From: Copromyces sp. CBS 386.78
Lineage: Eukaryota > Ascomycota > Sordariomycetes > Sordariales > Sordariaceae
Reading direction: 5' to 3'
Assembly (NCBI GenBank): GCA_030685235.1
Contig: MU839159.1
Coordinates: forward strand, 1-64,000
Length of the DNA stretch: 64,000 nt
Positions within the stretch are counted from its first letter, which is position 1, and the number at the start of each line of letters is the position of its first letter. Position numbers and translations under genes: made by a program. Under the pieces are notes generated by a model. The model saw only the letters and a list, made by a program, of their open reading frames with translations, made no database searches and was not told the DNA's origin. Below are positions 10,873-22,278 of the stretch, in pieces.

Positions 10873-12891
10873 AACCATGTGCCTGCCGATGTTGGGTTGG
10901 TTAGTTGGTCGAATTGGTTTTTGTTTGGCAAGAGTTCGTTATACCCCATTTATACCCCCCTTTTATTAAACTATCCTCTTTTGCTGCCTCTCTATCATGA
11001 TATCAATTTTACTTTTATTACGTTGTGAAAATACCCAAGTTTCGGAAAGCCGTTGGATCCCCCTTCACTCTACGACACTTATCATCCGTAATCTACCATG
11101 ATGCTTTCCTTCCCAGTTACAGGCCCCAAAGCCTAGCCAGGGCCTTCTTGAATAACCTGGACTCGAGTGCCAGTGCCCATTGTCATGAACCTTGAAGAAC
11201 TTCTCGATGTTAGTAATGATGTCAATTGTAGTGAGCGATGACATGCTTCAAGGAAATTTGGACTGAGACCGTGATACCTGAACATTTCCACTTGCTCCTC
11301 AGACCTGATGTATAGAACTACACCATGGATGACCCAGCGGAAAGTGAGCTTCGCTCGTGTAGGGCCACGCACCAGGAGAAAGTATGAGAGGTGTGTTTGT
11401 ATTCCAGGTCCTTCGTTCAAAGTTTAAGCCAGCATGGGCTGGGCCATGGGTGGTTACAGCGGGTGATAACACCGTGGTCGTACGAGGTTAGGCATGACAG
11501 ACATGAAGGGAGTGAAGAGGAAGCTACACATAGACTACTATATCAAGGAATGTCGGTGAAAGGTGGAATGGGTACCAGACGACCCCCTACAAAGGGATGA
11601 GGGCAAGGATATGGAATTGTTTGATGAGCTGAAGAAGCAGCCCGTTCCGATGGGAATCAAAGAGGAAGTTTTGTCGTTGTATCATGAAGACGGACCTTCC
11701 TGTGCCTCAACGGGTCGGGAGAGGCCTCACTCGGAGGGCTACGATAACAATGCAAACCAAGATCGAACTTGTGACGAGTGGCGCCAGCCGTTATGGATCT
11801 CATTTAGGGAATGGGTCCCATTTACGAATTACGAGTATGGCTCAGATCAGATGGTTCAGGTTCTGGACTTGGTTGGCTGGAAACTTCGTTCTTTTTCAGA
11901 GTTAGGGTATAAAACCCAATCCTCCCCCACGAGCCTCCCCTTTGGGAAGTTCCTTCCTTCTTCAACTTCTTGTCCTCAGTCCAAGCTAGTCCTACCTGTA
12001 GTCTAGGTAGTACAATCATTGCACATCGTACCCATCCTCGGCCACGCTCTGACAGGGCTGTACGTATCATTCATGTTGCGAGGTACTGAACGGTCGCTTC
12101 AAGGATGCTTGGGTTCAGACAGACATTATTATCCTCACTTATTTTGCTTACCACTTTATTTCCTATATTTGCAAAGTTTGATTGATTATCCTGTCACCAC
12201 CATCTCGTCAAGCATTCTGGTCATCACGCAAGAAGAGTCCAGGCAACCGCTTTGGAAAGGTGGATAGTTATCTGTGCGATCAATTAGGAAGGTCTTTGAC
12301 GAAGTATTTACATTTCATTGGCCAAACAAACTCACAATACGAACGTGGTCTACCTGCTTTGTACCCATCCCCTTCATCCCATCCCTCCGTTCGTTTTGAG
12401 ATGACACCTCCTTTTGTCTTTACCCATTCAACCAAGTTTGTAGACTGGACATCTATATGCTTACAGGAGTTGCATTGTACGATGATAAGAAGAGAGAATC
12501 TGATTTGAGCTTTGTGTGATTTGTGAACCGTTCTTGTTTTGCCTGTCTTGGATTATAATACGAGTTGAGTAGTTAAGAGGGACAAGAAAAGAAAAAGAAA
12601 GAAAAAACGCCCTCCTCCCAAAATCACAATTTCCGCCGAACCCTAACTTCATAAGCTGTGGGCATTCTCATTCTGTTCCGAAGCCTGAAAACGCTGTTCT
12701 CTCATTCATCTCATCATTAAAATATGTGTAGTAACATCTCGTAAATAGTACGGTATATATAGAGGAGGTTGTGCCTCCTCAAGCCGACGACGCAACGACA
12801 TGGTGAAAGAGGTTCCCCCCCCCCGCCTCCAGAGCCATATTTGAACCACCGTTCATTCCTAAGCTGTGGAAGAGCCAAGAAGATCACATGC
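9163..12891. other. Intergenic, no convincing gene
   Basis: No frame here has a recognisable domain. One stretch at 11563-11720 (+) reads plausibly as protein (for example MELFDELKKQPVPMGIKEEV). It lacks a good ATG, is preceded by a stop and degrades downstream, so it may be a gene relic or chance. The long A run at 10824-10871 is listed separately. The last part, from about 12500, is probably the 3' untranslated region of the minus-strand gene ending at 12892. Confidence 0.4.
10824..10871. repeat. Poly(A) tract of 48 bases
   Basis: An uninterrupted run of 48 A begins after CTTATAACGAT and ends before CAACCATG. It is far longer than other A or T runs in the window, the next being 13-14 bases. 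It could be a promoter-type poly(dA:dT) tract that excludes nucleosomes, or the 3' tail of an old LINE-type or processed insertion. I see no matching target duplication or retroelement sequence next to it. Confidence 0.95.
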
Positions 12892-14943
12892 CTAAGACTT
12901 CTGCTTGCGTCTGTTGCCGCCAGTAGCCGTGGACTTGGCCTTGGTTTTCGGCTTCGGGGGAGGTATGGGTGTCACAAAGGTCACATGTCGGCTCTCGTCC
13001 TTCTTGAATTTTCCGGTACCTGTCCTGTCGGTCGGGGTTCCCTTTCGGTGCTGGCAGATTGGGGCGCGAGGTGCGACGACCACGTCATGAACCTCCTCTT
13101 CGATGTTGATTTCTGCCACATCTGGGACAGACCGAGTTTCATCAATCTCGTCGCTGGTGTCGGATGAAGATCCATCGTCAGAATCATCATACTCCCCATC
13201 ATCACTAACAAGTGACGGCGCGTTATTGCTAGCGACGGTGTTCGGGCTCAATTCCGTGTCGATATCCTCCTCATACAGTGGCGTCTCGGGGAGATCTGGT
13301 GGATTGCTCTGCCTAGTAGCTGTGATGGGCAAGCTGGCCAAGTGGGCCGGAGCACGACCTCTGCTCGTTGCTGGTAGAGGGACAGGGGAAGTAGAAATCC
13401 TCGAAAATGGCGGAGGAGAAATGGTAGACGAGGCCGGCTTACGCATGACCGTTGATGTCCGCGCTGTCGACGCAGCAGGCTTCTTGGAGCTCGTAGGACC
13501 TTCTGCAGCATTCGAATGATCCGTATCTTCAGAATCGTTACGCGAAAGAACTGCGTCCCAATCTACCTTGGTCCTTGCATCCTTTACCTTCTCATGCAGA
13601 TTAACCCCAACTTTCTTCTTTTGCATTAGTTTCGACAGAAACGGTGTTTCAGACGACCCAACAAAACCTTGTGCCTTGGAGGACACCGAGTTCGATGCTG
13701 ATGGAGCGGTTGGAATCTTCTTCACATCCGGTAGCTGGCCAGCATGATATAGCTCGAGTGATGCATTGATGCGTGAGAGCAATGCCTTGTATGCTTGCTG
13801 TTCCGAAAGCGGTTCGCTGCGTGCCAGCGGGTGCACCAAAGCGGAAGTGGTGGTAGTTGGACCGCTTGGAGCGATGGCTGGCGAAGGCTTCTTTTCCTTG
13901 GGAGCAATACCCCCATTCTCATCAACGTCAATCGGCTGTCCGCAATGAAGGGCGGCTTCGTCGTGACTCTTGTAGTCTCTCCGATGGGCTATACGGCAGT
14001 GGTTGATGAAGCCCTGAGTGCTCGAGAAGTCCCACCTGTGACAATCAAGGCAGACAAGCTTGACCGTCAGCCCATCCGAGCGTTTCACAATGCAAGGCAA
14101 TGATTTGTCCTTGGGATGCGAATATCCACTGGATAACGCTTGGAGCTTCTGTGTGCCCTGTCCACGGGCAGACCGTTGTTTTCCTAGACCACCTGCGTCA
14201 GACATGCTATTCCTCGTCGTTCTGCCTTCAGAAACGGCGTTCTTTGCCCGGGCAGTCTCCACGACTGGCTCCGGTTGAATACCGTCAAACATGGGATCGG
14301 GTATCAGCCACTTAGCGTAGTGCCGAGCATACGGGCCGTCAACAACCCCGAAGGGTGGCGCCCACTTCGGTACGGACTCTCCTGGTTTCGACTGAAGAGC
14401 AGGACCCTGGCCACTGCTAATGTCCAGCATCTGACTGGGCGTCGGACACTGGACAGGGTAGGGGATGAGATGACACCGGCGAAGCTGCTCGAGAGCAATC
14501 TGACACTTGGCCAGCTCCTGGTTGATGAGACGGAGCTCGTCATGCTTCATCAGGATTTCAAGTCCAAACTGATATTGGATGACGTCCTTTGCACGTTCTA
14601 GGTTGGGCCCGGAGGCGGCGGGCTTAGACGGCCTTGACGCCTCATCCCTATCTGCATAGGCCGAGGCCGGTGAAGGTAAACCGCCATCCTGTTCTGTCTT
14701 GATGCGCTTCGAGGACGAGTGGCCATTAACATGGGAAGCGGTATCAACAGCGCTGGGCCGTCTTCGCTTCAGTGAGTGGGTGGATGCGGGAGAGATGGGC
14801 GTCGGAAGACCCGACGCGGTCGGAAGAGCGGACACGGTGGACACGGATGGTTCGGCACGATCCAAAAGCGTAGGACGGCTTTTTGCATCTAACGTTAAGG
14901 CCTTGTCACTTCCCCTTGACTCGGTGGTCCAGAAAGGAAACAT
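12892..14943 (-). CDS. AHC1-like C2H2 zinc-finger protein (histone acetyltransferase complex subunit candidate)
   Basis: This is a single open frame of 683 residues from the ATG at 14943. The N-terminal third is Ser/Pro-rich with basic nuclear-localisation-like clusters (SLKRRRPS, SSKRIKTE). A helical, probably coiled-coil stretch lies at about 115-160 (LEILMKHDELRLINQELAK). One C2H2-like finger lies at about 298-335: CLDC, then FSSTQGFINHCRIAHRRDY with its two histidines, then KSHDEAALHCG. This FxxxxGxxNHCRIAH arrangement is the finger I associate with fungal Ahc1-type proteins of the ADA acetyltransferase complex. The C-terminal half is disordered, with acidic (DDGEYDDSDDGSSSD) and basic tail segments (KRRKQKS type). 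The frame stays open 47 codons upstream of the chosen ATG but without another ATG, so an upstream exon is possible. Identification rests on motif memory and is moderate. Confidence 0.78.
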   Translation of the reverse strand: MFPFWTTESRGSDKALTLDAKSRPTLLDRAEPSVSTVSALPTASGLPTPISPASTHSLKRRRPSAVDTASHVNGHSSSKRIKTEQDGGLPSPASAYADRDEASRPSKPAASGPNLERAKDVIQYQFGLEILMKHDELRLINQELAKCQIALEQLRRCHLIPYPVQCPTPSQMLDISSGQGPALQSKPGESVPKWAPPFGVVDGPYARHYAKWLIPDPMFDGIQPEPVVETARAKNAVSEGRTTRNSMSDAGGLGKQRSARGQGTQKLQALSSGYSHPKDKSLPCIVKRSDGLTVKLVCLDCHRWDFSSTQGFINHCRIAHRRDYKSHDEAALHCGQPIDVDENGGIAPKEKKPSPAIAPSGPTTTTSALVHPLARSEPLSEQQAYKALLSRINASLELYHAGQLPDVKKIPTAPSASNSVSSKAQGFVGSSETPFLSKLMQKKKVGVNLHEKVKDARTKVDWDAVLSRNDSEDTDHSNAAEGPTSSKKPAASTARTSTVMRKPASSTISPPPFSRISTSPVPLPATSRGRAPAHLASLPITATRQSNPPDLPETPLYEEDIDTELSPNTVASNNAPSLVSDDGEYDDSDDGSSSDTSDEIDETRSVPDVAEINIEEEVHDVVVAPRAPICQHRKGTPTDRTGTGKFKKDESRHVTFVTPIPPPKPKTKAKSTATGGNRRKQKS

Positions 14944-17808
14944 GTGGTGGTATAGAAAGTCTCGGGCGTAGATGCGTTCTGAGGCTGCAATCCCGAGGGT
15001 AGGTCGGGAAAGAATGGGCAGAAGACGCGATATAAGCGTCACGATCTTCGCAGGCAGCAGCAACACTGATAGCCCAAGAGTCACAAATGGTGGTGGTGGT
15101 GGTGGTGGTGGTGGTGGTGGTGGTGATGTGTTAGTCGAAAGGGGGAACGGATAGGATAAACAGGCCGAATAGGGGCTGCGTATTGGACGGGCAACCGAGC
15201 GGGTACGCGTGGCAGACCGGCAGGCAGCTGACGAGTGAGCCTGTTGTGAGTGTGTGGCAGGTAAGGCTGACGTAACCCGGAAGAGAGCAAGTGGGTCCTT
15301 TCAACTCTCGCTGAAATCAGGGGCCCGGGCCGCTTGATTGCCTTTTTCAGATTAGCTCGGCACAGCCGGGGAAACTGACAAAGAGGCCGCACCGCACGCA
15401 GAGTCGCAGACCGCTAGCAGCGCAGGGGCGGGGACCTTGAGGGAAGGCTTGGCGGAGTGGGTTGCTTGGCTCTGATGATGTGGCCGCGACCAAGACCCAA
15501 CCGAGGACGAAGCAGGGTCCGACCCGAGTCACAACTGGTGGCAGTCGGAAGGTGCAAAGTGTTGGGTGCTGGCCCAACAGAACAGCAGAGGTCGTCGTAG
15601 TGTGCGAGACGGTGGTGATTAGGTAGCAGCTTTCGGGAGAGCGCGCGAGAACTAGTCAAAGTCTCGGTCGGAACAGCGATAATGATAAACAATAACAGGT
15701 GCGAAGTGAAAGCGCGGAGTTCAAAGAGCAAGAAAATGTAGGTTTCGCTGTGGTTTGGGGTGGTTTTGGTAGGATTATGTTGCTGAGAAGGTGGTTGTAA
15801 GTTGATTGAAAATGGGGGGTGTTGGAGGGTGAATGGGCGCTGTCACGCAGGTTGTAAGGGGAGGTGCTGGAAAGGCACTGCGAAGTTGGTTGAAGTTGAG
15901 GGGGTTTGGGGGGAGCGCTGAAGGCGGAGGAGTCGCAAAAGGAGACGGGCCCGATTGAATGGCAAAATCACCCAAAGAATGGACGCAAGGGGACAAGGGG
16001 CACCAGGCCAACTCTGGGTCGGGGAGGAACGACGAGGAAGAGAAACGAGGGAGGGAGACTGGGTGCGTCCAGGAGAGGCCACAATCTCTGGTCCTGATTG
16101 GACAGACGGCGATAACATGGGTCAAGATGGAGGGTGGAGGCCAAGCCGCCTGTTGTTAGACCTCCATGTCTCACGAGCCCCATGCTCTGCCACTCTGTTT
16201 CCTGCCTGTTGCTGCTCGTTCACACCTGACCTGTACACTACCTCTTCCTGCGTACCGCTCCCGTTATGCTTTTTGGATGCAAGAGCATCTGCACATGAGG
16301 ACCGGAAGAAGCTTCCATCACGACTTGGAAGGTGAAACGAACACTGGCAGAGGAGTTAAAAGACAAAAGACGAGAAGGCTCGGAAGGCTGCCCCTAAACG
16401 CCGAGAAGGCTGCACCCATAACATGCACACCCTTCCTGCTGGATGCGCACTGATTCTCTGTTCTGAAAACCGTATGGGCGGGTCCTTTGTCGTGAAAATC
16501 ATCAGGTAATAACTGTGTATTCCTGGCTGCTGTCTCACATGTCCAGATGTCATATACAAACAGATGGCGAAAGGGAGGCTCCCGGTCGCAAATTAGTGTA
16601 AAGTGTAGGAAAATGCCGTCACATCCAACTTCGTACGTACTTGCCATACCAAGATATGAGCGTTTATGATGCAACCGGATGGGCAATGAAATGCGAATGA
16701 GATGGAAAAAATGGAGTGGGCGAGGGGCACGGCATAGAAAGGATGCGATTGCAATGCAGTCGGGACTGTCAAGATGGTGTTGACCGACAGCGCCCAGTCC
16801 TGGGAGTCATCGGATGGCGGGAGGTGTTGGAATCAGTCAACTCAGTTTGACCCTTGCCAACCTACTGGAACTCGGCTCGGATGGAACCTACCTCTATCCA
16901 ACCTCTTTGCCGGGTTTACAACATCCCCAGAGCCCCAAGGCGATGTGCACTTGTCGCTAGTACTGTGTAAGCTTTGCGCTCGGGAAGCAAGTTGCAAGCA
17001 GCCGCCTCTCGTCGACTGTGGCTTCTATCACCGATGAGCAGGTGTATAGGTAGAGGGTGCCGGGACACCAGACTATGCTGCAAATGGTTGTTTTTGTGAT
17101 AAGAGAGCTGCTATCACCGTCGTCGTTGCTGTCGTATGTGCACCTTCTTATCGTCTTGGAATTCAGTGCAAAGAGGCTAAGGAAGGGGGATATCTTCAAG
17201 ACTCAAGAATCAAGATCTGTAGCATGCGGGCCCCTGACATTGGAAACCCCGCAAATCCACATCTCATCCAAAGCCACGCAAAGAAAATGGAGCTCAGCCA
17301 GAAACCAAGCGGGACTCGGAAGGTTTGATGTTCAGCTGCTGTGAGTTTCGAACCACGGGCCTTCATGCACTGCAAAAGAAAGCCGCCGGTGCAGAAACTT
17401 GCGGTCTGCACTTACTCTCTTGAATACGTTGCGTTTGAACCAAGGGCACATCTTCCCGAGTCGATCATTGCGTTCCAAGTGCCTGGAGGCTCTTTGGAGT
17501 CTTCTACTGCAAATTTCGCGTCACCATCAAGTTGTGGAAAATAAAGCCTTCGCCAGAGGATGGACAGAGTCGTAAAGCCAATACCTAGACAGGAAGGACG
17601 TCGCACTTGTTCCGACTTCCGACCAACGACAACCTGAACGTCGAGACCCACAGTGAGCTAAGATCGATCATAAACAGTGCACAAGCTTGGAGCACACATG
17701 GTGGGCCACGGCCTGCATGAGACCTGCATGACGACTTCTGTCTGTTTCATTGGTGAAAACGAATCCAGATCTTCTCAGTTCATGTTTCAAGAGTTGATGT
17801 TATCTCTC
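14944..17808. other. Intergenic, 5' region of the AHC1-like gene and unassigned sequence
   Basis: The first part is CT/GA-biased sequence, with a (TGG)12 tract at 15088-15123, and probably holds the promoter and long leader of the minus-strand gene. Open frames at 15775-16125 and 16318-16686 are Pro/Ser- or Cys-poor random-looking translations without domains. From 17000 to 17800 there is normal-composition sequence leading to the transposon insertion. I see no gene. Confidence 0.4.
15088..15123. repeat. (TGG)12 microsatellite
   Basis: There are twelve uninterrupted TGG units (CCA on the minus strand). They lie about 145 bases upstream of the AHC1-like start codon, probably within its leader or promoter. 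Confidence 0.97.
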
Positions 17809-17817
17809 ATCATCTAT
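17809..17817. repeat. Left 9-base target-site duplication
   Basis: ATCATCTAT here is repeated exactly at 21853-21861 and immediately abuts the terminal inverted repeats of the 4.0-kb element on each side. Confidence 0.85.
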
Positions 17818-17920
17818 CGGTAACCATGGTCACGTAGAGTGGAAACCGTGCGTACGTAGAGTAAACCCACTTTTACAGCTGAGTAAGCCGCCTAGCCGCC
17901 CAGCCGCGTACCAGAACACC
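17818..17920 (+). repeat. Left terminal inverted repeat of the 4.0-kb element
   Basis: It contains the paired subrepeat ACGTAGAGT (at about 17832 and 17854) and the segment CCCACTTTTACAGCTGAGTA. All of these recur inverted at the right end. The differences between the two ends include C/T and G/A transitions of the type RIP makes. Confidence 0.88.
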
Positions 17921-20900
17921 GTATACATCGCTACCTAACCTCGTCGTCGTCATCGCGCACTCTATTAACGACCGTTAACCATACCGCGCAATTAAATAAA
18001 GCTATCGCAAAATCTTACCTACTGTTATACAATTATTTTAAGCGATTATTTCGTTATTTTTATTATTATTTCGTAAAATATATTATTAATTTCGTCGTAT
18101 TGCTATACCGACCGCCGCCAGCAGATTACGCGATCGTACAGCTACTACAATTAATAGCTAAGGTAAATCGGATTCTTATAGCCACTTACCCGATTACGAC
18201 TTCTAATATTAATAATACTTAATTAAAATCCCTAGCTAAAATACCTTCTAGTCCAGTACGACTAATTACTTTTAAGTAGAACGCCTATAGGGAGAGTACG
18301 ACCCCTTTCGAATCCCGACTGCTTATAATTTACCTTCGTCGCTACTATCGTATACAATCGCTACCGTAATCCCCCAACGAACGCGCTGCAGCTACTATTA
18401 GATAGTAGTCTCTAATACTAGCGAGGTTAGCGAAATTAGCGATACTACTATTCGTATCCCCTAGCTACGATAATAAAATCGTTGCCTTCGACGTACTATA
18501 AGATTACTACGTATAATAAAGATTTATAATTATATTATATAATTAAATAAAGGGTATAATAAAAAGAGAGGAAGAGGTTATTCGAATTGATTACCGCTAT
18601 ATATACGGCGGCGTTTATATAATTTGTAGCCGAAGTATTCGAAATATTACCTCGCGGCATATCGACTATAAATATTAAATAAAAATCGTATTAAAAAAAA
18701 GGCAAGGTAATTAATAATTTATTAAAGAAATTACTAATACCTATAATTATAATTTTACCGTTAATAACTTCGCTAGTAATATTATCTACCGGTAATAGTT
18801 CCGTCGTAATTATAAGGATATTATTATAATTACTATTGAGAGGTTATCTAATATCGTTAAAATAAACGCTCGTTAAATCGCCTACTATTTAAATAATACG
18901 TTCGATAATAATAATAGTAATAATAGTAATTAATACGTTATACCTCCTCCTAAAGTCGCTAATAACTAATTAATTATAAAGCTTCGTAATCTTCAAATCC
19001 CTATTATTACTTAAAAAGTCTAGAATGTTTAATAATATAGCCGCCGTATAAAGTATAATCTTTATTCTTCGATTAAAATATTTATTAATTTACTAGAGCA
19101 ATATAAAAACTTTTATAGTATTGAATATTTCGTTAAATATAACGAAGGTAGGAGGATTATACAAATATTCTAAATTTTCGATTAATATTTAAAAATATAG
19201 AAAAAGAACCCCTATATATTATTAATTAATAATATGTATAAAGTAAACAATTATATAAATCTATTACTCGTACTTTTATATACTCTTTTATTATTATATA
19301 ACTATATCCATCTACTATTTAGGAGTTTATACTAACTCCCTTTTTTTTATATAAGTTAATTATTTTAACTTCTCCCTCCTTAATATTATTAGTATCGATA
19401 CATTAGGTTACAATTTTAATATTAACTTTGCCCTCTTAAATAGGGAGAAATAGGAGGACTTCGAATAGTAATTCAATTACTTAAAAAAATTCTAAGAGGA
19501 TTACAAAATCGCTAACCCCAATATTATTATTAACGATTTCGATAGAAAATTTAAAAAGGCCGCTATCGCTACCTACTTAAACGTCCCGTATTAATTATAT
19601 ATTTAATACGTTATAAAAAACGTAAATTATTATATTAAGAAGAAATAAATATAGTTAAGTAGTGCCGAACCAATCCTTAGTATTAATTTTCTAAATCTTC
19701 CGCTAACTATCCGGGATTTAGATAGTAATAACCCTAATCCTCTATTATATCAAGGCCCCGCTATTACCGCTAAAGACGACGAGCCTAATAAGCATTTTAA
19801 TAATAATTTAAAAGAAGATAACTTAGAAGAAATTGAGGATGCCGCTATCGCCACTCATTTTATATAATAGTTAAACGATAGGTAAGGAATTTGCGATATA
19901 ATTGAAGAGCCGTTAGTTAAAACTACTATTCTATATAACCGTAAAATCCCTATTTTTAATCTAATTCGTCGATTTTATTAAAATTTATATAAAGGGTTTT
20001 AGAAGGCATAGAAGCAAGTAGTTTACACTAATAATAAAAGTTATTTTAAGAGGGTATAGTAATTAATAATTAATAAATTTAGACGGCAAATTCGTAAATA
20101 TCTCCCCCCTCTTCTATAATAAATAATATACCTTTTTCGCTTATACTTTTTTATTATAATACTCCTTTCCTACCTTTATAAATATTACTTCTTATAAATT
20201 AACGAATTTAGTAATTACGCTATTTCGAAGTATAAAAACTATAATATTAAAGTAATTAACCGAATTGAATTTATATATAAAATTATTAAACGCTTTTTTA
20301 AAAACCGCCTTTCGTCGTTAAATTAATTATATAAATATATATAATCTATTTATCGCTCCTAAAGGGAAGTATTCAAAGCCAAATATATAAAGGCGAAATA
20401 GGAGGTCTTAACTAAATATAAAAAGGTAAGGATATTCGAAAATCTAGTAATAAAAGTTATACTATATACCCTTAAACTATTATAGTACTAATACCGCTAC
20501 ACTTATAATAATTAGCTTAGAAATCCAAATTAAGACCTAAATACCATATATAAAAAGGAATTTACTATACAATATAATCTCCTATATAAATACTTTATAC
20601 TAAGGTTATTACAAATAGTTCTTAACCTACTAGCATTAACTATAAAGGATATAAATACCTACTAACTATTAAACGGCTCAATAAGCGAGGTTAAATACCG
20701 TATTTATATAATCCGTAACCCTATCGCTTTACTTAACTGCTGACGTAAAACAATTATCCCTAATTCAAACCTTATTAAATATATAAAAGGAATATCGGGG
20801 CGGGACCTTATAAACCCAGAAGCTTACAAGCTACGTAATTTACAAAGTAGTTATATACTATTTATTTAGCCTACTAAACCTCGAACCACTACTACCCCCA

Positions 20901-21739
20901 CTACTACTACGCTTAATTGTAAGCGATGGAATAATAACCATATACCTTCTTACGATAAAGATAGGGTAGGCCTTCGCCGGGCAATACTACGAAATATAAG
21001 GGGAAGGGTACTAGTTTCTATACCTCACCGCCAAAAATAATCCTGCGGTAAAGGTAGAGGAGGTATTCAACGAATAGTAATATAGGAGTTAATAAGAGAA
21101 GCCCTTACTTAAATAGATTTTAAAGAATTACGCTAGAGCCTTATAATAGGTTTCGTAGTATTATAGAAGATATAAACTCCAACTCCCTTACCGTATTATT
21201 CCTAACGAATATTAATACCCTCCCTATCTCCCTATCCCTAAAGGTAGTAATAGCCGCTAGTCTAGTAATAGCCGTACTACGGCTATCTACTACTTCGTAC
21301 TAATTTTAATTAGCTCGGTTATAGGGTGCTAATTCCTATTAGATAGTTGCCTTAATACTAGGACGGTCCGCTACCTTTTAATTAATTATAAGGAAATAAA
21401 TAGGTAATACTAACAACGTAATATAAGCGCCTAGCTCCTATGGCGCCGCCTTTAGTACTATATTTATAAGGATTTAATAATCTGGGTAATAATATAGGGG
21501 GGGCTCTCTAATACTTTAGGCAGTACTTATACGGCGGGTATTAGAATTAGGGTGGGTACGTATACTTTAGCCAGTACGTACAGTAAGTGTAGTAAGTATA
21601 GTAAGTATAACAATTGGCTATATAACAATAAGGATAGTAGTTACGTTGGCAAGAACCGTATCAACCTTCTCAGCAGTAGACAATTAACTGGATTAATAAC
21701 TCTGAATAGCTTTACGTAAAAGAGCGACGTAGATTTGGT

Positions 21740-21852
21740 GGTATTCTGGCACCGCGGCTGGGCGGTTGCGCTGGCTGGGCGGCTTACTCAGTTGTAAAAG
21801 TGGGTTTACTCTACGTGCGCACGGTTTCCACTCTACGTAACCATGGTTACTG
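21740..21852 (-). repeat. Right terminal inverted repeat of the 4.0-kb element
   Basis: Read on the minus strand it matches the left end, with two extra GC-rich subrepeat bases sets (GCCCAGCC twice). The GTAACCATGGTTAC palindrome at 21837-21850 is complete here, but has one base changed at the left end. Confidence 0.88.
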
Positions 21853-21861
21853 ATCATCTAT
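21853..21861. repeat. Right 9-base target-site duplication
   Basis: This is an exact copy of 17809-17817 (ATCATCTAT). Confidence 0.85.
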
Positions 21862-22276
21862 GTCCAAATACCTAGCGTAGAAGACTAATGAAGACCCATA
21901 GTGTTGCGAACTGAACCATGCTGTGTTTAACAGACACGCCGTCGTCCTGGTGGTGGTGCAAATTAGCATTGAGGTCAGAGACAATACTGCGATTTTCCTA
22001 GATTGGTCAAGTCCCAAGAGAATGGAACACCTGCCTTTGGAAGAGAGGGTACATGTATCTCGGAATGAGTTCCTTCGCTGGACAACATCAGTAACAGAAA
22101 TCCAGCTGGCGGAATCAGCAGGCATGTGGCTTTGAAGCATCGCTTAGTTTCAAAAGCACACTGTGCATGATTTACAATCTCGTGGCCACGAACTCATGGT
22201 TTCTGGTTCTTGCAGAAGCAACCATTGTTCTATATCTCCGGAACTTCTAGCTTCATGCCACTGATGTGGTCCGATC
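21862..22276. other. Short spacer between two mobile elements
   Basis: This is normal-composition sequence without RIP bias. Only short open frames occur (the longest is 97 codons, minus strand, at 21847-22140), and they have no motif. No gene is seen. Confidence 0.45.
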
Positions 22277-22278
22277 TA

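Larger units (their letters stand above)
17818..21852. mobile_element. RIP-inactivated DNA transposon, Mutator-like by structure (4035 bases)
   Basis: The element has terminal inverted repeats at 17818-17920 and 21740-21852. They begin CGGTAACCATGGTCACGTAG on the left and CAGTAACCATGGTTACGTAG on the right (reverse complement), and stay alignable for about 105 bases. The right copy has an insertion of about 10 bases. A perfect 9-base direct repeat flanks it. Long inverted repeats plus a 9-base duplication fit Mutator-like elements better than Tc1/mariner (TA), hAT (8 bases) or PIF (3 bases). The interior is heavily RIP-mutated: in 18541-18600 there are no CA, one TG and eight TA dinucleotides. 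Every frame is full of stops. A possible C-x-x-x-NNNH patch near 20929 (+) might be a decayed zinc knuckle; this is weak. No transposase residue can be assigned. It is certainly a dead copy, with well-preserved ends. Confidence 0.85.

Noticed and set aside
14944..15084. 47-codon in-frame extension of the AHC1-like protein
   Set aside because: There is no ATG; it would need a GTG start, which is not normal for a nuclear fungal gene. An upstream exon is still possible.
17196..17411. GTTCGAAAC on the minus strand as a tRNA B box
   Set aside because: The neighbouring bases cannot form a T stem and there is no A box at a suitable distance.
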